64,000 nt of DNA from positions 18,428-82,427 of the forward strand of contig MKVQ01000008.1 of the NCBI GenBank assembly GCA_001899635.1, in the 5' to 3' direction. This document shows, piece by piece, positions 9,129 through 18,164 of this stretch. Within the stretch, counting starts at the first letter, position 1. Every line of letters begins with the position of its first letter. Both the position numbers and the translations under genes were made by a program. This stretch comes from Myxococcales bacterium 68-20. GTDB lineage: Bacteria > Myxococcota_A > Polyangia > Polyangiales > Polyangiaceae. The notes below the pieces were generated by a model. It ran no database searches and was not told the origin of the DNA. It saw nothing but the letters and a program-made list of their open reading frames with translations.

Positions 9129-10589
9129 ATGAGAGGTATCGCCTTCGCTGTCGGTTCGATCGGTGCAGTTCTCTTTGCGGCGCTCGCAGCGCCGGGCTGT
9201 GGTGGAGGCGATGAGGGCTCGACGTTCGGACCGGGCGGGGGCAGCGGGGGAGGTGACGGTGGCGGGTGTGTCGGCTTCGGCTGCGACCCGTCCAACGAAG
9301 GCGGCAGGCCGGGATGCGAGGGCCTCGAATGCCAGCAGGTCACGTGTTCCGGCGGGGCGAAGACGACGCTGACCGGCAGGGTCTTCGACCCGGCGGGGAA
9401 GGTCCCGCTCTACAACGTCGTCGTCTACGTCGCGAACCGTGAGCTGGAGCCGATCGCGACCGGACCGACCTGCGATCGGTGCGATGGCAACGTGTCCGGG
9501 AAGCCGATCGCGCTCACATCGACCGACGCGAACGGGGACTTCCGCTTGGAGGACGTTCCCGCGGACACCGACTTCCCGCTCGTGATGCAGATCGGCAAGT
9601 GGCGTCGCAAGGTGACGATCCCGAAGGTCGCCGCGTGCCAGAGCGTGGCGGCCAGCCCCGACCTGACGCGGTTGCCGAGGAACCGCACCGAAGGTGACAT
9701 CCCGCGGATCGCGCTCACGACGGGCTCGGCAGATCCGCTCGAGTGCCTTCTTCGCAAGATCGGGCTCGACGGCTCCGAGTTCGGGACCGCGGGTTCGGAG
9801 GCGCGCGTGCATCTCTTCACCGGCGGAAGCACCCCGCCGTCGACGGCGACGTCCTCGTTCGACGGAGGCGGCGCGTTCGCGCAGGCGTCGTCGCTGTGGG
9901 GCAGTCGCGCCGAGCTCGAGAAGTACGACATCGTGATGCTCTCCTGCGAAGGCGGCGAGCACCAAGCGGCCAAGCCCGAGGCCGCGCGTCAGGCGCTCTA
10001 CGACTATGCGAAGACCGGCGGTCGCGTGTTCACGTCGCACTTCCACCACTACTGGTTCTCGAACTCGCCGGTGCCGGAGGTGAAGGCGATCGCCTCGTGG
10101 ACGAACGACTTCACCTGTCAGGGGGCGGGCTGCACGTTCGAGGCTGAGCCTGCGAAGGACGTCGTGGTCAACGCGACGGTGAACTCCTCCTTCGCGAAGG
10201 GCGCTGCGATGAAGAAGTGGCTGAAGAACACGCAGTCGCTCACCGGACCGGGTGAGACGCTGCCCATCCAGGAAGCTCGTCACAACGTCAACGCCGTCAC
10301 GGCGAACGCGCTCTCGTGGATGACGATCCAGAACCCGGCGGCGGGAAACAAGGTCGCGCACGAGTACGTGAGCTTCAACACCCCCGTCGGCGCGCCGGAC
10401 GACCAGGTCTGCGGCCGCGTCGTCTACAGCGATCTGCACGTCGGCGCCGGCGACACGACGGGCGCTCCGTTCCCCAACGGATGTGTCACTCCCGACATGA
10501 CGCCCCAGCAGAAGGCCCTCGAGTTCATGCTCTTCGATCTCTCGTCCTGCATTCAGAAGGACGACAAACCGCCCGTGCTTCCGAAGTGA
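9129..10589 (+). CDS. Lipoprotein with carboxypeptidase-regulatory-like domain and a ThuA-like region
   Basis: 486 residues from the ATG at 9129, preceded by GAGAGGAG. The lipobox is ALAAPGC at about residue 23, then a Gly/Ser linker. Residues ~70-160 look like a carboxypeptidase-regulatory (Ig-like) domain: TLTGRVFDPAGKVPLYNVVV, then TDANGDFRLEDVPADTDFPL. The remainder (~200-480) has a 'YDIVMLSCEGGE' strand, then TGGRVFTSHFHHYWF, resembling a class-I glutamine-amidotransferase-like/ThuA fold without the usual catalytic signature. It ends with a short acidic tail. It is one of a co-directional set of exported lipoproteins. Enzyme activity is not evident. Confidence 0.88.
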   Translation: MRGIAFAVGSIGAVLFAALAAPGCGGGDEGSTFGPGGGSGGGDGGGCVGFGCDPSNEGGRPGCEGLECQQVTCSGGAKTTLTGRVFDPAGKVPLYNVVVYVANRELEPIATGPTCDRCDGNVSGKPIALTSTDANGDFRLEDVPADTDFPLVMQIGKWRRKVTIPKVAACQSVAASPDLTRLPRNRTEGDIPRIALTTGSADPLECLLRKIGLDGSEFGTAGSEARVHLFTGGSTPPSTATSSFDGGGAFAQASSLWGSRAELEKYDIVMLSCEGGEHQAAKPEAARQALYDYAKTGGRVFTSHFHHYWFSNSPVPEVKAIASWTNDFTCQGAGCTFEAEPAKDVVVNATVNSSFAKGAAMKKWLKNTQSLTGPGETLPIQEARHNVNAVTANALSWMTIQNPAAGNKVAHEYVSFNTPVGAPDDQVCGRVVYSDLHVGAGDTTGAPFPNGCVTPDMTPQQKALEFMLFDLSSCIQKDDKPPVLPK

Positions 10590-10606
10590 GAGAGGAGCCT
10601 CGCAGC

Positions 10607-11119
10607 ATGTTTCGTTCGCCGCGTTCGACCGCGCTTGCCTTCTTCTTCTCTCTCGGTGTCGCCGCCGCCTGCGGGGGAAGCGACGACGCGAAGGTCGAGT
10701 CGACGCCGTCCGACGCCGGCGCGCGCACCCCGGAGAACACGGGGAAGAGCTGCGCCGGGCCGGTCGACTGCTATCCGGGAATCGATGCCGGCGCCTTGCA
10801 GGGCGAGGTCCAGTGCCTCGACCGCGTGACCGGCGGCTACTGCACCCACCTGTGCAAGACCGATGCGGACTGCTGCGCGGTCCCGGGGGAATGCGACACC
10901 AACTTGAGGCAGGTGTGCGCACCCTTCGAGTCGACCGGCCTCATGATGTGCTTTCTGAGCTGCGAGGGGGAGGACGTCGAGAAGGCGCCCGACGCGGGCG
11001 TCGTCGCGGACGGCGGCGAGCTCGACGACACCATCTTCTGCCAGACGTACGCTTCCTCCTCCTTCAAGTGCCGCTCGAGCGGCGGAGGCAGCAAGAACCG
11101 TAAGGTCTGCGTGCCCTGA
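10607..11119 (+). CDS. Small Cys-rich lipoprotein
   Basis: 170 residues from the ATG at 10607, with GAGAGGAG upstream and 17 bases after the previous stop, so almost certainly co-transcribed. The signal peptide ends at VAAAC (lipobox). The mature part has about 14 Cys, including 'CTHLCKTDADCCAVPGEC', the same disulfide-module style as the two genes before it. An Asp/Gly/Ala-rich linker (DAGVVADGGE) near residue 130 is characteristic of this protein class. No motif gives a function. Confidence 0.87.
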   Translation: MFRSPRSTALAFFFSLGVAAACGGSDDAKVESTPSDAGARTPENTGKSCAGPVDCYPGIDAGALQGEVQCLDRVTGGYCTHLCKTDADCCAVPGECDTNLRQVCAPFESTGLMMCFLSCEGEDVEKAPDAGVVADGGELDDTIFCQTYASSSFKCRSSGGGSKNRKVCVP

Positions 11120-11176
11120 TTCGACGGGAGCCCGCGCTCTCGCGAAGGAGTGTGGGCCTCCAGCGACGTTGGTCGC

Positions 11177-11356
11177 CGCTACGAGGTCCGATGAGCAGCC
11201 CGCGCCGCCGCGCGAACGAGCGGGTGACCCCGCGGCGCGGCTCGGCTCGTCATCATGAGGACCGACGAGCAGCCCGCGCTGCCTCGCGAACGAGCGCGTG
11301 ACTCCGGCGGCGCCGGTCGTCGCTACGAGGATTGACTGAGCAGCCCGCGCAGCTGG
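11177..11356 (+). repeat. Degenerate tandem repeat covering the 3' end of the kinase gene
   Basis: Three imperfect copies are spaced 74 and 71 bases apart, each carrying GAGCAGCCCGCGC, two of them followed by CGCGAACGAGCG.GTGAC. The third copy (from ~11321) contains the stop codon and last codons of the minus-strand kinase gene, so the other two look like duplications of that gene end. They may form terminator-like hairpins between the convergent transcripts. Confidence 0.6.
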
Positions 11357-13941
11357 GCGCGGAGGGGCTCCGGGCTTCGCTCCGCGCGCTCGGCGACGAG
11401 ACCGCGGTAAGGCGTGCCGCCGATCGTCAGCAGCGAGCGGGCGATCGCGATCACGACGGCGTCCTGCTTCGAGAGGGTACCCGTCGCCGCGGGCCGCGGA
11501 TCCGGCGCCGAGAGATCGCGCTGCGGAGTGAGGAGCTGGGCGAGGAGCGAGACGGCGGGCTGTCGAGCGGTCGCGGACGCATGGGCGAGCGCGAGTGCTG
11601 CCGCAGCGCGCACCTCTTCGCCTGCAGGCACGCGGCGCGTGAGGATCGCCTGCAGGCGAGGAACGAGGTGCTCGTCGATCGCGCCGAGCTGACGTAGTCC
11701 CGCGATCCCGGCGACGCGGATGACGTCCTCCTTGCTCTGCACCATGGCGACGAACACCGGCTTCGCGCGCTCGCCCCAGAGCTTGATGATCGCGGCGGCG
11801 GCGGCGCGGCAGACCGCCGAGTGCGGCCAGCGGAGGAACTTGAGGACGACGTGACCGGCCGACTCGTCACCGGCGACAGGAATGCAGAGGAGGAGGTCCT
11901 CCGCGAGCGCGAGCGTGGCGGCATTCGGATTCGGCGTCGCCGCGATCTTCTCGAGCGAGGCCCTCATGACGGGCCACGCCTTCGGGCCGAAGTCCTTCAG
12001 CACCGTGACGAAGGACGGTCGTACCGCAGGGACGCGCGCCAGCTTCACGCGCGCGCCGTAGAGGCCATACGCGCCGGCGACTCCGGCATGTACGAGCAGC
12101 CGCCGCGCCTTGTCGCGAGACTCTGCGGGACCGTTCAGGAGCTGCTCGGCGATCTGGACGAGGATCGCCGGATCGTCGAAGACGCGTAGGAGCTTCGCCG
12201 CCGACCATGCGCGCGAGCCGACGGCGGCGCTGCCCTCCGAGGCGACTCCGCCCATCACACTCGACACTCGCCAGAGTGCGTCGACCTCGCCACGCTGTGC
12301 GAGCACGCGGAGCGCGCCTTCGAGCTTCTGCGCAGCATGCGCGAACGCCGCCGGATCTTCGGTCTGCGCCAGGCGGGTGGTCCACGCGATGGTGTTCTGC
12401 GCGAGCCCGTCGGCTGCCGGGTCGGTCGATGCCGGCGCGGCCTGCACCGCGGGCGGCGCCGCGGCCGCGCTGTTGGGCGCTGGCGCGTTCGCGTAGACGG
12501 GGCCCCGCTCCAGCCAGTCGGGCGCGTCGGCCACCTTCTTCGCTGCGGGCATCTCGCCGGAGCTGTGGTCGTCCGGAAGCGTGGGCAGCTTTCCGCGTTG
12601 GACCGGCCTGAACTCTTCGCTCGTCGGAACCTCGCGCATCGACGGCGGGGGCGCCGGCGATGCTTCGACCATGACCGGATCGAGGAGCTGGCGGAGCTCG
12701 GCGCGTAGCTCGCGCATCGACTGCTGCCGATCCTTCGGATCCTTCGCGAGCGCCTTCATGATGAGCGCTTCGAGCCGTGGGTCGACGGTCGGATCGATCG
12801 TCGACGCTGGGAGCGGCGGCGTGAACTGGTGCTTGTTGAGGAGCTGGGCGGGACGCTCCGCCATGAACGGCAGCTGCCCGGTCGCGAGCTCGTAGAGGAC
12901 GACGCCGCAGGCATAGACGTCGCTCCGTGCGTCGAGCTCGTCCGAGCGGCACTGCTCGGGGGACATGTACTCGGGGGTGCCGGCGATGACGCCGTCCTCC
13001 TCCGCGGGGAGGGCGCGCTGAAGCGCGATACCGAAGTCGCAGACCTTCACGACCACGGTCGGGCGTCCGTCGTCGTCGTGGCTCGGCACGAGGACGAGGT
13101 TCTCCGGCTTGATGTCGCGATGGACGATCCCGCGCGCGTGCGCGTGCGAGAGGCCCGCGCACACCTGCATCATGATCGAGACGAGGCGCGGCACGGGCAG
13201 CTTGCGCTCCATGTCGAGCACGCTGCGGAGCTCGGGGCCGTCGAGGTACTCCATCGCGAAGTAGAGCTGACCGTCGGGCTCCTGTCCGAAGTCGATGACG
13301 CGCGTGATGTTCGGGTGATCGAGGCGGCTCGCCGCGAGCGCTTCGGCGTAGAAGCGACGGCAGAAATCGATGTCGCTCTGGAAGGACTCGTGGAGGACCT
13401 TCACCGCGACAGGCATCATTAGCTCTCGATGACGAGCCTTGTAGACCGCGCCGACTCCGCCGCGGCCGATGAGCTGCTCGACCAAGAGCTTTCCACCCGC
13501 GAGGGCGCGTCCGATCTTCGAGTCGTGACCGTCCTCGGTGGGGAGGGGCCCGACATGCGAGAGGTCCTTCGTATGGCTCTCGCTGAGGCTCATGTTCGAC
13601 CGCGTGTGCCGGCCCCTCACCACGTCTCGCGCCCCGCCCGTGCGCGGCACGGCAGCGTTGGTGCGGGGACGGCTCAGCTCGACGTTCGGCATCGGCTGGA
13701 GCTGGAGCGGAAATCCGTCGGCAGTCGGTGGCCCGAGCGGCTGTGCAATGTAGAAGAACGGCTCGCTGCCCGGCGTGTGAACCTCGAGCACATGAGCGGC
13801 CGCGTTCACGGGAGCCGTCCCGAGCGGGACCCAGACGCAGCCGCCATTGACCGCCGCCGCGTCGAGCACCTCGCGCGCCTCGTCATCCGCGAGATCCGCG
13901 ACGAGTACCGGCAGCAGGTCATCCGGGGGGAGCGTCTGCAT
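11323..13941 (-). CDS. Hanks-type Ser/Thr protein kinase with C-terminal HEAT repeats
   Basis: 872 residues from the ATG at 13941. The start is uncertain: in-frame ATGs at 14007 and 14028 would add 22 or 29 residues, and none has a good Shine-Dalgarno. An N-terminal ~150-residue region (ADDEAREVLDAA..., Pro-rich linker) precedes the kinase domain at ~150-420: glycine loop GRGGVGAVYKA near 160, catalytic Lys181 in VAVKVL, HRDIKPEN with Asp276, DFG with Asp302, and GTPEYMSPEQ. Residues ~590-870 are HEAT-type helical repeats ('RVAGIAGLRQLGAID', 'VRAAAALALAHAS'). There is no membrane segment, so it is a soluble kinase, and the HEAT array probably docks substrates or regulators. It is divergent from an unknown gene at 14262. 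Confidence 0.92.
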   Translation of the reverse strand: MQTLPPDDLLPVLVADLADDEAREVLDAAAVNGGCVWVPLGTAPVNAAAHVLEVHTPGSEPFFYIAQPLGPPTADGFPLQLQPMPNVELSRPRTNAAVPRTGGARDVVRGRHTRSNMSLSESHTKDLSHVGPLPTEDGHDSKIGRALAGGKLLVEQLIGRGGVGAVYKARHRELMMPVAVKVLHESFQSDIDFCRRFYAEALAASRLDHPNITRVIDFGQEPDGQLYFAMEYLDGPELRSVLDMERKLPVPRLVSIMMQVCAGLSHAHARGIVHRDIKPENLVLVPSHDDDGRPTVVVKVCDFGIALQRALPAEEDGVIAGTPEYMSPEQCRSDELDARSDVYACGVVLYELATGQLPFMAERPAQLLNKHQFTPPLPASTIDPTVDPRLEALIMKALAKDPKDRQQSMRELRAELRQLLDPVMVEASPAPPPSMREVPTSEEFRPVQRGKLPTLPDDHSSGEMPAAKKVADAPDWLERGPVYANAPAPNSAAAAPPAVQAAPASTDPAADGLAQNTIAWTTRLAQTEDPAAFAHAAQKLEGALRVLAQRGEVDALWRVSSVMGGVASEGSAAVGSRAWSAAKLLRVFDDPAILVQIAEQLLNGPAESRDKARRLLVHAGVAGAYGLYGARVKLARVPAVRPSFVTVLKDFGPKAWPVMRASLEKIAATPNPNAATLALAEDLLLCIPVAGDESAGHVVLKFLRWPHSAVCRAAAAAIIKLWGERAKPVFVAMVQSKEDVIRVAGIAGLRQLGAIDEHLVPRLQAILTRRVPAGEEVRAAAALALAHASATARQPAVSLLAQLLTPQRDLSAPDPRPAATGTLSKQDAVVIAIARSLLTIGGTPYRGLVAERAERSPEPLRAQLRGLLSQSS

Positions 13942-14261
13942 GGACTCGAGCCCAGGATCTCCTCGAGAGCGCGTGCGGTCAATCGCACGATTGGCCAAAG
14001 TGGCCATTTCAGCCGTGAAATGAGCCATTTCGTGCTTGCGATGCGCGTCGTGGCAGGAGTTATGGTCGCGTTTGATCGCGCCAACGCCGTTGGATGTGTC
14101 GGCCGGCTCCGACGGCAACGAGAGCTCGACGAACGCACGAAGCATCACGAGATGTGTGAGGTCATCGGAGCCGTGCGCCGCTCGATCGAAGACGCGTCGT
14201 TGCACCGCGTTTGTCCAGACGCGTATCCTCGTGGCTCACCTCGCTCGAGGAAAGGGCAACG

Positions 14262-15311
14262 ATGGCGCGAGCACCCGGCGACGTCCGCAATGATCGCAAG
14301 AGTGCGGTCAGCAAGTTCTGTCTGGCGATGGAGGAGCATCGACGGACCGAAGCCGGACGCGTGCGGACGGCGCGGGAGATGGTCGAGTTCTTCTTTCCGA
14401 GGACGCAGGACAGCGCGACCGATCGCATCTTCCTCCACATCCCTCCGGAGGTCCGGGGGCCGGTAATCTCGGGATGGGGCGTACGCGGCGTGAAGTCTGC
14501 GGTTCGGGACACGGACGAGAAGGTCCGTGACGTCGTCCTGGACGCCCTCGGTGCCGGCGATGTCGACGAGACGAGCTTCGAGGCGGGGATCGGCGCGCAG
14601 ATCCTGATCGACTGGGTGCCGCTGACGGACTGGTGGACGTTCTGGCGAACGGGAAAGCTCACCGGGATCGCGATCCAGAAGGCACTGGCGGTCGGGCGCG
14701 AGCTCGGGCTGTTCGACGATCGCTGGTTCCTCGGCAACGTCGAGGGGCGAGGCGGCAGGCTCAAAGGGACCGACACCCTCTGCGACACGCTCTCGAAGGA
14801 TCAGATCATCGCGTGGGTCCGCAAGGTGCACGAGTCCGGCGACGGATCTCCGGCCGGGCTCGTCTCTGCGCTCGGTTGGGAGACGATCCTCTCGAAGACG
14901 TCGCAGGAGGCGCTGCTGTTCGCGCTCGATGCGCTCGCCAGGAAGGTCGGGCTCGTCACGCCGCATGGCGCGGCGACGGAGATGCCGACGGGAGCGAGCG
15001 AAGACGTCGCCATCCCCGCCATCCCCGCGCTCCAGGCGCCGAGGATCGACGGGGACGGAGGCCGTTACCTGTCCGGACCCTTGGGCAGCTCCCCGCTCGC
15101 CGCGGCCCGCGCAACGGTGGTGCCCGCGGTCGACGACGAAACCGGTGCGTCCTCGGGCTGGCCGGACGTCGATGCGCGGGTCGTTCCCGCGCCGCCTCCC
15201 ACGTTGCTCAGCGTCGACGAGCCGCTCGCGTTCCACGAGAAGGAGACGGACACGGCCCCGCACGACAAAGCGAGGCCGCTGCCGCCGCCGCCGTTTTCAT
15301 TCAAGGGCTGA
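14262..15311 (+). CDS. Conserved protein of unknown function, DUF4332-free, helical
   Basis: 349 residues from the ATG at 14262, with GAGGAAAGG upstream. Residues ~15-230 form a globular, mainly helical region with several Trp ('DWVPLTDWWTFWRTGKLTG') and no signal or membrane segment. The last ~110 residues are a low-complexity Ala/Pro/Asp tail. A short pattern 'RDTDEKVRDVVLDALGAGD' is reminiscent of regulatory helical proteins, but I recognise no family. The gene is divergent from the Ser/Thr kinase, with about 320 bases between their starts, so it may be a partner or substrate. That is inference only. The name in the call simply means no known domain was recognised. Confidence 0.72.
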   Translation: MARAPGDVRNDRKSAVSKFCLAMEEHRRTEAGRVRTAREMVEFFFPRTQDSATDRIFLHIPPEVRGPVISGWGVRGVKSAVRDTDEKVRDVVLDALGAGDVDETSFEAGIGAQILIDWVPLTDWWTFWRTGKLTGIAIQKALAVGRELGLFDDRWFLGNVEGRGGRLKGTDTLCDTLSKDQIIAWVRKVHESGDGSPAGLVSALGWETILSKTSQEALLFALDALARKVGLVTPHGAATEMPTGASEDVAIPAIPALQAPRIDGDGGRYLSGPLGSSPLAAARATVVPAVDDETGASSGWPDVDARVVPAPPPTLLSVDEPLAFHEKETDTAPHDKARPLPPPPFSFKG

Positions 15312-15316
15312 GGCGC

Positions 15317-15332
15317 AGAGCTCGACGGCTCT
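15317..15332. terminator. Hairpin between convergent genes
   Basis: AGAGC, a 6-base loop, then GCTCT followed by TT, lying exactly between two convergent stop codons (15311 and 15333). The stem is short, but its position suggests a bidirectional terminator. Confidence 0.35.
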
Positions 15333-15854
15333 TTACAGCTCGATCGCGTGAAGAACGCGGAGCTGCTCGATCAGCGCGACGAGCTCGTCCTGGGGCAGTC
15401 CGCACACGTCGATCAGCGTCCGGATGTCGGTCGCACCGTCGATGTGCGCGAGCACGAAGCCCGCGCGGTGATCGAGCGGCAGCGTGAGGAGCGTGCGTTC
15501 GTCGACCACGCGTCGCGGAACGCAGCTGAGTGGCAGCTTCGGTCTCGGCGTGGGCACGCCGTCCTCGGGCTCGTCCTCGACGAAGCCGGGCTCGCGCGTG
15601 TGCACCCCGCTCCAGTCGACTGTTCGCGACGACGCCTCCCGCTCGTGACGACTCGGAAGCCGGGTCGTCACGGAGACGGGCGCAGGATCGGCCCAGCTCG
15701 GAGCAGATGCCTCGTTACGGCGTGGGAGTGTTCCACTCTGCTTCTCGAGAGACTCGTCGATCGTGATTGGTGCGCGGTTCCGTCGATCCAAGGAGTCGTC
15801 CCTTCGCGCGATCCAGACTGCGGCACGCGATGCTGCGACCAGGCGCTCGATCAT
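15333..15854 (-). CDS. Uncharacterised protein with small C-terminal helical domain
   Basis: 173 residues. Residues ~1-110 are low-complexity, Arg/Pro/Ser-rich and probably disordered. Residues ~120-173 form a compact helical domain (LTLPLDHRAGFVLAHIDGAT, DIRTLIDVCGLPQDELVALI) of a kind often found at the C-terminus of myxobacterial regulatory proteins. There is no signal peptide and no enzyme motif. The start could be later, because the N-terminal part is not family-like. It converges with the gene at 14262-15311, and only 21 bases separate the stops. Confidence 0.65.
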   Translation of the reverse strand: MIERLVAASRAAVWIARRDDSLDRRNRAPITIDESLEKQSGTLPRRNEASAPSWADPAPVSVTTRLPSRHEREASSRTVDWSGVHTREPGFVEDEPEDGVPTPRPKLPLSCVPRRVVDERTLLTLPLDHRAGFVLAHIDGATDIRTLIDVCGLPQDELVALIEQLRVLHAIEL

Positions 15855-15938
15855 GATCCTCGCTGGAGCGCGTCGTCAATCTCCGTGAGTCGGTACACGG
15901 TTTCGCTACATCGTCCACGACTCGCATTCGGTCAGTGC

Positions 15939-15955
15939 TGTCCAAAATCTGGACA
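15939..15955. promoter_or_regulatory. 17-bp palindrome upstream of AI-2E transporter gene
   Basis: TGTCCA, five bases, then TGGACA: perfect 6-bp inverted arms. It sits about 200 bases upstream of the permease start and about 85 bases upstream of the divergent gene. This is the size and form of a dimeric regulator site, but no regulator is known. Confidence 0.35.
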
Positions 15956-16153
15956 CGTACGAGCGCGACCGCAGAAGCTCATGCTCGCGCTTGTTGCCCG
16001 GAGCTGCCACGTCGTCTTCGCCGCGGAGGCACGGCTGCTGCTTGTCCTCTCCACGTGGGAGCAGCTCATCATCCGGAATCGGGGAGCCATTCGACGGGGG
16101 GAACGAGCCGTGAGGTCTCCGGCATCTCGCTGTCCCCGACGCTCCCGGAAGCC

Positions 16154-17290
16154 GTGCCCTACACGCCGAAGACGCGAAAGTGGGCGCTGGTCGCGGTCGT
16201 CGTCGTGTCGTTCATCGGCGCGGCGATGGTCACTGCTCCGCTCTGGATCGCCATCGTGCTCGGTGTGGTGCTGGCGATCTCGACGTACCGGCCGTACCAG
16301 ATCCTCGCCCGCATGCTCCGCGGGCATACGAGCTGGGCAGCCGGGCTCGTGACCTTGGCGACGGGCCTCCTCGTGGCCTTCGCGGGGTCGACCGTGCTCG
16401 TCGCGCTCACGAACGAGCTCGTGAAGTTGGTCGCGCATCTGAACGAGCCCGGCAGCTCGGGGTCGCTCCAGGGGATCATCGGCGACCGCCCGACCCACGC
16501 GCTCGAGCACATGGGCGTCAACACGTCGAAGCTCTATGTGTGGGCGCAGTCACAGCTCGAGGCCGCGGCCAGCTTCGCCGCGTCCACCGCCGCGGTCGTG
16601 TTGCGCACGACCAGCGAAGCGCTCCTCGGCCTCATCATCGCGCTCCTGACGATGTATTACATGTTGATCGAAGGGACCGGGATCGCGCGGCGGATCGAGC
16701 GCATCGCACCGCTCGAGCCGCGCCACACGCGGGCTCTCCTCGCCGAGGCGCGCGAGGTCGCGCGCACCGCGTTCATCGGCACGATCGCGACCGCGATCGT
16801 GCAAGGCGTGTTCGGGGGGATCGGCTACGCGGTGCTCGGCGTCCCGCAGCCGATCCTCTGGGCGGTCGCGACCGGGCTCGCCTCGTTCGTGCCCGTCGTC
16901 GGTACGCTGCTCATCTGGGTCCCGATCTCGGGTTACCTGCTGATTGAAGGACACCCGGTCCGCGCGATCGTCCTGGTCGCTTGGGGCGTCCTCGTCGTGA
17001 CGTCGCTCTCGGACTACGTCATCCGTCCGCGGATGGTCGGAGGTCGCGCTCATGGGCATCCGCTCATCACCTTGATCGCTCTGCTTGGCGGCATCGAGGT
17101 CTTCGGGCTCGCCGGCCTCATCATCGCGCCGATCATGATGAGCGTGTTCCTGGCGGCCTTTCACCTGTACGAGCGCGAGGCGTGTGCCGGCGAGGTGCCC
17201 GGGATCAGCCCGATCGACGCTCCGAGGATGCCGGCGTGCGAGGCGCAGGCGGCATCCGTCTCGGCCCCGAGCGCATCCGGTGCGTCCTGA
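16154..17290 (+). CDS. AI-2E family membrane transporter
   Basis: 378 residues from the GTG at 16154, the only start that gives a family-sized protein (330-400 residues) and the only one close to a GGAAG. There are about eight membrane segments: two at the N-terminus (~8-60, KWALVAVVVVSFIGAAMV), one near 75, and a C-terminal bundle from ~205. Family motifs are present, such as LGVPQPILWAVATGLASFVP and PLITLIALLGGIEVFGLAGL. Members export small molecules or act as Na+/H+-type antiporters; the AI-2 name comes from the E. coli member, and substrates are mostly unproven. It is not in an operon with an obvious signalling gene. The downstream PqiC-like lipoprotein is separated by about 185 bases. 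Confidence 0.93.
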   Translation: MPYTPKTRKWALVAVVVVSFIGAAMVTAPLWIAIVLGVVLAISTYRPYQILARMLRGHTSWAAGLVTLATGLLVAFAGSTVLVALTNELVKLVAHLNEPGSSGSLQGIIGDRPTHALEHMGVNTSKLYVWAQSQLEAAASFAASTAAVVLRTTSEALLGLIIALLTMYYMLIEGTGIARRIERIAPLEPRHTRALLAEAREVARTAFIGTIATAIVQGVFGGIGYAVLGVPQPILWAVATGLASFVPVVGTLLIWVPISGYLLIEGHPVRAIVLVAWGVLVVTSLSDYVIRPRMVGGRAHGHPLITLIALLGGIEVFGLAGLIIAPIMMSVFLAAFHLYEREACAGEVPGISPIDAPRMPACEAQAASVSAPSASGAS

Positions 17291-17475
17291 CGCATGCGGC
17301 GCTTTGGCGGCCGCGGCGCGCCGAGCGGCGACTCCGAGCGCGGACAGCGCGAGCGCTCTCGGCACGGTCCGACCCGTGCTTCTGCTCCTGGACCGTGTGA
17401 CTCGAGCCGCTCGGAAGCGCCGAGTCCTCGGTGCGTGCGCGAGGCGCACACGAGCCGAAACGAGGCGGCACACAC

Positions 17476-18090
17476 ATGAACAGGATGATGCCCCAGGCTC
17501 TGCTCGTCTTGGCGATGGCCGGCTGCTCCCTCACGTCGAAGGGGGAGGCGCTCGCGATCCGTTGGTTCAACCCCGAGGTCGTGAAGCCGCGCGTCACCAG
17601 CGCGGCAGAAGGCGCGGCCGTCCGCGCGGGCACCGAGCTCGAGCTCGGCCGCGTGTCCTCCGGTCCCAACCTGCGCGAGAAGATCGCGTATCGCGATGCC
17701 GCCTACGAAGTCGGCTACTACGACGACAAGCGGTGGACCGAGCGACCGGAGGTCTACGTGCGCCGCGAGCTCGCGCGCACCCTGTTCGAGGAGCGCGGGG
17801 TACGGCGAGCGCTTGGAGGCCAGGCGCCGGTGCTCGAGGTGGAGGTGCTCTCGTTCGAGGAGCTCCGCGGGAGGTCACCCGCTGCGCGGGTCCAGCTTCG
17901 CATCCTCGTCCACGATGAGCGCGATGCCTTGCTCGAGAAGACGATCACCGTCGATCGTCCCATCCCGCCGGAATCGGGGGGCGACCGGGGGTTCGTCGAG
18001 GCCATGGCGCAGGCGCTCCACGCGGCAGGCGAGGAGGTCGCGAACGAAACCCTCGCGGCGCTCGCGCGGAGAGGTGAGCACTCACCGTGA
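17476..18090 (+). CDS. PqiC/ABC-transport-auxiliary-like lipoprotein
   Basis: 204 residues from the ATG at 17476. The signal peptide ends in a lipobox (LAMAGC, Cys ~17), so it is anchored in a membrane facing the periplasm. The mature part has the ABC_trans_aux/PqiC pattern: AIRWFNPEVVKPR near the start, LELGRVSSGPNLREKIAYRD, YYDDKRWTERPEVYVRRELA, and a C-terminal helix (FVEAMAQALHAAGEEVANET). Such lipoproteins assist MlaFEDB/PqiAB-type lipid transport between membranes. No MCE permease or ATPase gene is adjacent, so it is an orphan here, and its partners must be elsewhere. Confidence 0.82.
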   Translation: MNRMMPQALLVLAMAGCSLTSKGEALAIRWFNPEVVKPRVTSAAEGAAVRAGTELELGRVSSGPNLREKIAYRDAAYEVGYYDDKRWTERPEVYVRRELARTLFEERGVRRALGGQAPVLEVEVLSFEELRGRSPAARVQLRILVHDERDALLEKTITVDRPIPPESGGDRGFVEAMAQALHAAGEEVANETLAALARRGEHSP

Positions 18091-18164
18091 GCGGAGCTTG
18101 GTTCGACCGAGCACGCGACCAGCGTCGCGGTGAAGGCCGCACGGCGGATGCGGAGTCGACACGC

